Shown here: positions 62,648 to 64,000 of the stretch, one piece after another | How positions within the stretch are numbered: position 1 is the stretch's first letter | Layout: every line of letters begins with the position of its first letter | NCBI GenBank assembly: GCA_024742575.1 | Contig: JANSYF010000004.1 | Coordinates: forward strand, 49,230 to 113,229 | Origin: Paracoccaceae bacterium | Lineage (GTDB): Bacteria; Pseudomonadota; Alphaproteobacteria; Rhodobacterales; Rhodobacteraceae | Direction: 5' to 3' | DNA length: 64,000 bases | Translations under genes and position numbers: made by a program | The notes under the pieces: generated by a model | The model's input: only the letters and a program-made list of their open reading frames with translations | Told to the model about the DNA's origin: nothing | Databases searched by the model: none

Positions 62648-62680
62648 ACAAAAAAAACCCCGCCAAACGGGCGGGGCTTT
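62648..62680 (-). terminator. Intrinsic terminator of the rpsF-rpsR-rplI operon
   Basis: On the minus strand CCCCGCC and GGCGGGG pair over 7 bp around a 5-base loop, followed by a run of eight T. It begins 25 bp after the rplI stop. Confidence 0.93.
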
Positions 62681-62704
62681 CTATGTATTGCTCTATGACA
62701 GAGA

Positions 62705-63325
62705 TCAGTCTTCCGACTTCGGCTCTTCTTCCGACGCGGTGGCAGGTGCCAGGTCTTCGTCATCGGATGCGGCAGCACCGATATCGTCAAAGAGTTCCGA
62801 GATCTCGAATTCTGCCTGTGCTTCTTCCTCGGCGGCCAGTTCCTGAATGGACTTACCGGAGGCCTGAAGTTCGGCTTCTTCGGGAGAACGCGCAACGTTG
62901 AGGCTGATGGTGACCATCACTTCTGGGTGCAGGTGCACTTCAACCTCGTGCAGACCAAGTACCTTGATCGGCGAACGGATGATGACCTGCTTACGGTCGA
63001 GCGTGAAGCCCTCTTCGGTCGCAACATCAGCCGCGTCACGTGTGGTGACAGACCCATAAAGGTTGCCACCGTCCGACGCCTGACGAATCACGATGAACTG
63101 CTGTCCACCAAGTTTGTCGGCCATCGCTTCGGCCTCTTTCTTGGTTTCCAGGTTCTGTGCTTCGAGCTGCGCTTTCTGGGTTTCGAACGACGCGATGTTC
63201 TCTTTCGAGGCGGTCAGCGCCTTGCCCTGCAGCAACAGGTAGTTGCGGGCAAAGCCGGGCTTGACATCGACGACGTCGCCCATTTGGCCAAGCTTGGCAA
63301 CGCGTTCGAGAAGGATAACTTGCAT
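62705..63325 (-). CDS. rplI: 50S ribosomal protein L9
   Basis: The protein is 206 aa. The N-terminal 23S-binding domain begins [31 protein letters not shown], followed by the long helix [23 protein letters not shown] and the C-terminal domain ([24 protein letters not shown]). It has an acidic C-terminal extension of about 50 residues beyond E. coli L9 (149 aa), ending EEEPKSED, seen in other alphaproteobacteria. It stabilises the L1 stalk region. It is the last gene of rpsF-rpsR-rplI. Confidence 0.97.
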   Translation of the reverse strand: MQVILLERVAKLGQMGDVVDVKPGFARNYLLLQGKALTASKENIASFETQKAQLEAQNLETKKEAEAMADKLGGQQFIVIRQASDGGNLYGSVTTRDAADVATEEGFTLDRKQVIIRSPIKVLGLHEVEVHLHPEVMVTISLNVARSPEEAELQASGKSIQELAAEEEAQAEFEISELFDDIGAAASDDEDLAPATASEEEPKSED

Positions 63326-63337
63326 GTCAGTCTCTCC

Positions 63338-63565
63338 TTACTTCACTGCGTAGGGCAGGAGGGCGAGGAAGCGGGCGCGCTTGATTGCACGGGCCAGCTC
63401 GCGCTGTTTCTTTGCGGACACGGCTGTGATGCGCGAGGGCACGATCTTGCCACGCTCAGAGATGTAGCGCTGCAACAGCTTGGTGTCTTTGTAGTCGATC
63501 TTAGGTGCGTTGTCGCCCGAGAAGGGGCACACCTTACGACGGCGAAAAAATGGTTTCGTAGCCAT
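63338..63565 (-). CDS. rpsR: 30S ribosomal protein S18
   Basis: The product is 75 aa, full length. The core is [62 protein letters not shown], matching S18. It binds next to S6 on the platform of the small subunit. It lies 25 bp after rpsF and 12 bp before rplI. Confidence 0.98.
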   Translation of the reverse strand: MATKPFFRRRKVCPFSGDNAPKIDYKDTKLLQRYISERGKIVPSRITAVSAKKQRELARAIKRARFLALLPYAVK

Positions 63566-63590
63566 GGATTAGCGTCCTTTCTTCAGGCGA

Positions 63591-63965
63591 TCAGTTGCGA
63601 CGTTCGCGGCGGTCGCCACGATCACCGCGGTCACCACGGTCGTCACGCTTCTGCATTTGGACCGATGGGCCCTCTTCGTGTGCGTCCACCTTGATGGTGA
63701 GAATACGCATCACATCGTCATGCAGACGCATCAGGCGCTCCATCTCCTGAATCGCTTCCGACGGTGCGTCGGTGCGCAGGAAGGCATAGTGGCCCTTGCG
63801 GTTCTTGTTGATCTTGTAGGCCATCGTCTTGACGCCCCAGTATTCGTGATCAACCAGCTTGCCGCCGTTGTCCGAAAGAACTGTGCCGAAATGTTCGATG
63901 AGGCCTTCAGCCTGCGCGTTGGACAAATCCTGACGCGAGATAAAAACATGCTCGTAAAGCGGCAT
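63591..63965 (-). CDS. rpsF: 30S ribosomal protein S6
   Basis: The protein is 124 aa from the ATG at 63965 (GGAG 6 bases before); a start upstream would add nine extra residues. The sequence MPLYEHVFISRQDLSNAQAEGLIEHF and the middle GVKTMAYKINKNRKGHYAFLRTDAPSEAIQEMERLMRLHDDVMRILTIKVDAHEEGPS are S6. The C-terminus is extended by an arginine/aspartate-rich tail (RDDRGDRGDRGDRRERRN). In Escherichia coli the C-terminal Glu extension is made by RimK; here the tail differs. It opens the rpsF-rpsR-rplI operon. Confidence 0.97.
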   Translation of the reverse strand: MPLYEHVFISRQDLSNAQAEGLIEHFGTVLSDNGGKLVDHEYWGVKTMAYKINKNRKGHYAFLRTDAPSEAIQEMERLMRLHDDVMRILTIKVDAHEEGPSVQMQKRDDRGDRGDRGDRRERRN

Positions 63966-64000
63966 GTGCACTCCGTTTCTGTTCTGGCGCATTTCAAAGG

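Overview
The window is about 64 kb of a high-GC alphaproteobacterial chromosome, most likely a marine member of the Rhodobacterales (Roseobacter group). The clues are a DMSP lyase gene (dddP) with a complete set of metal ligands, a methionine-synthase-like set of separate betaine-homocysteine-type methyltransferase and corrinoid proteins, a zwf-pgl-pgi operon, a lysis cassette of the kind linked to gene transfer agents, and an alphaproteobacterial LexA box (GTTC-N7-GTTC) in front of lexA. No genome was compared; this placement rests on gene content and familiar gene order.

Layout. 0-5 kb: two EamA permeases (one cut by the window edge), a DUF533 protein, SelO, a GNAT and a nucleoside hydrolase. 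5.3-9 kb: zwf-pgl-pgi with a LacI-type palindrome upstream. 9-15 kb: thioesterase, DUF985 cupin, GH108 muramidase plus holin, ccmF-ccmH, an enoyl-CoA hydratase and a GNAT. 15.2-20.9 kb: gltA, gltX, comEC, lexA. 20.9-25.7 kb: a leftward operon trpG-trpD-ung-trpC-moaC-moeA. 25.9-30.6 kb: divergent polysaccharide deacetylase, then the leftward set bmt, corrinoid protein, small membrane protein and DUF1638. 30.7-37.9 kb: hydrolase-OsmC fusion, EEP nuclease, dddP, a DUF3445 protein, lytic transglycosylase and two membrane proteins of unknown function. 38-44.5 kb: glnB-glnA, nnr, tRNA-Leu, a methyltransferase and trigger factor.

44.6-51 kb is accessory. It holds an enolase-superfamily gene, a 456-bp gene-free stretch that folds into a long hairpin ending in a terminator-like palindrome, and a histidine kinase/response regulator pair followed by a secreted GlcG/HbpS-like protein and a secreted ankyrin protein. 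A decayed IS3-family element there has cut off a neighbouring gene. 51-62.5 kb is a string of regulator-plus-enzyme modules: LysR with oxidoreductase/DUF4386, WYL regulator with epoxide hydrolase, Crp/Fnr with a membrane protein, and AraC with lipoprotein, SDR, membrane protein and two serine hydrolases. Several have a palindrome in the divergent promoter. The window ends in the leftward ribosomal operon rpsF-rpsR-rplI.

The observations most worth following are: (i) a leader before bmt with two perfect, interleaved 9-bp inverted repeats plus a third that covers the start codon; (ii) the structured stretch at 45.8-46.0 kb; (iii) the kinase/regulator/HbpS-like set with a related CCGTAGAA-type motif before both transcription units; (iv) the GTA-type lysis cassette; (v) ung placed inside the trp operon.
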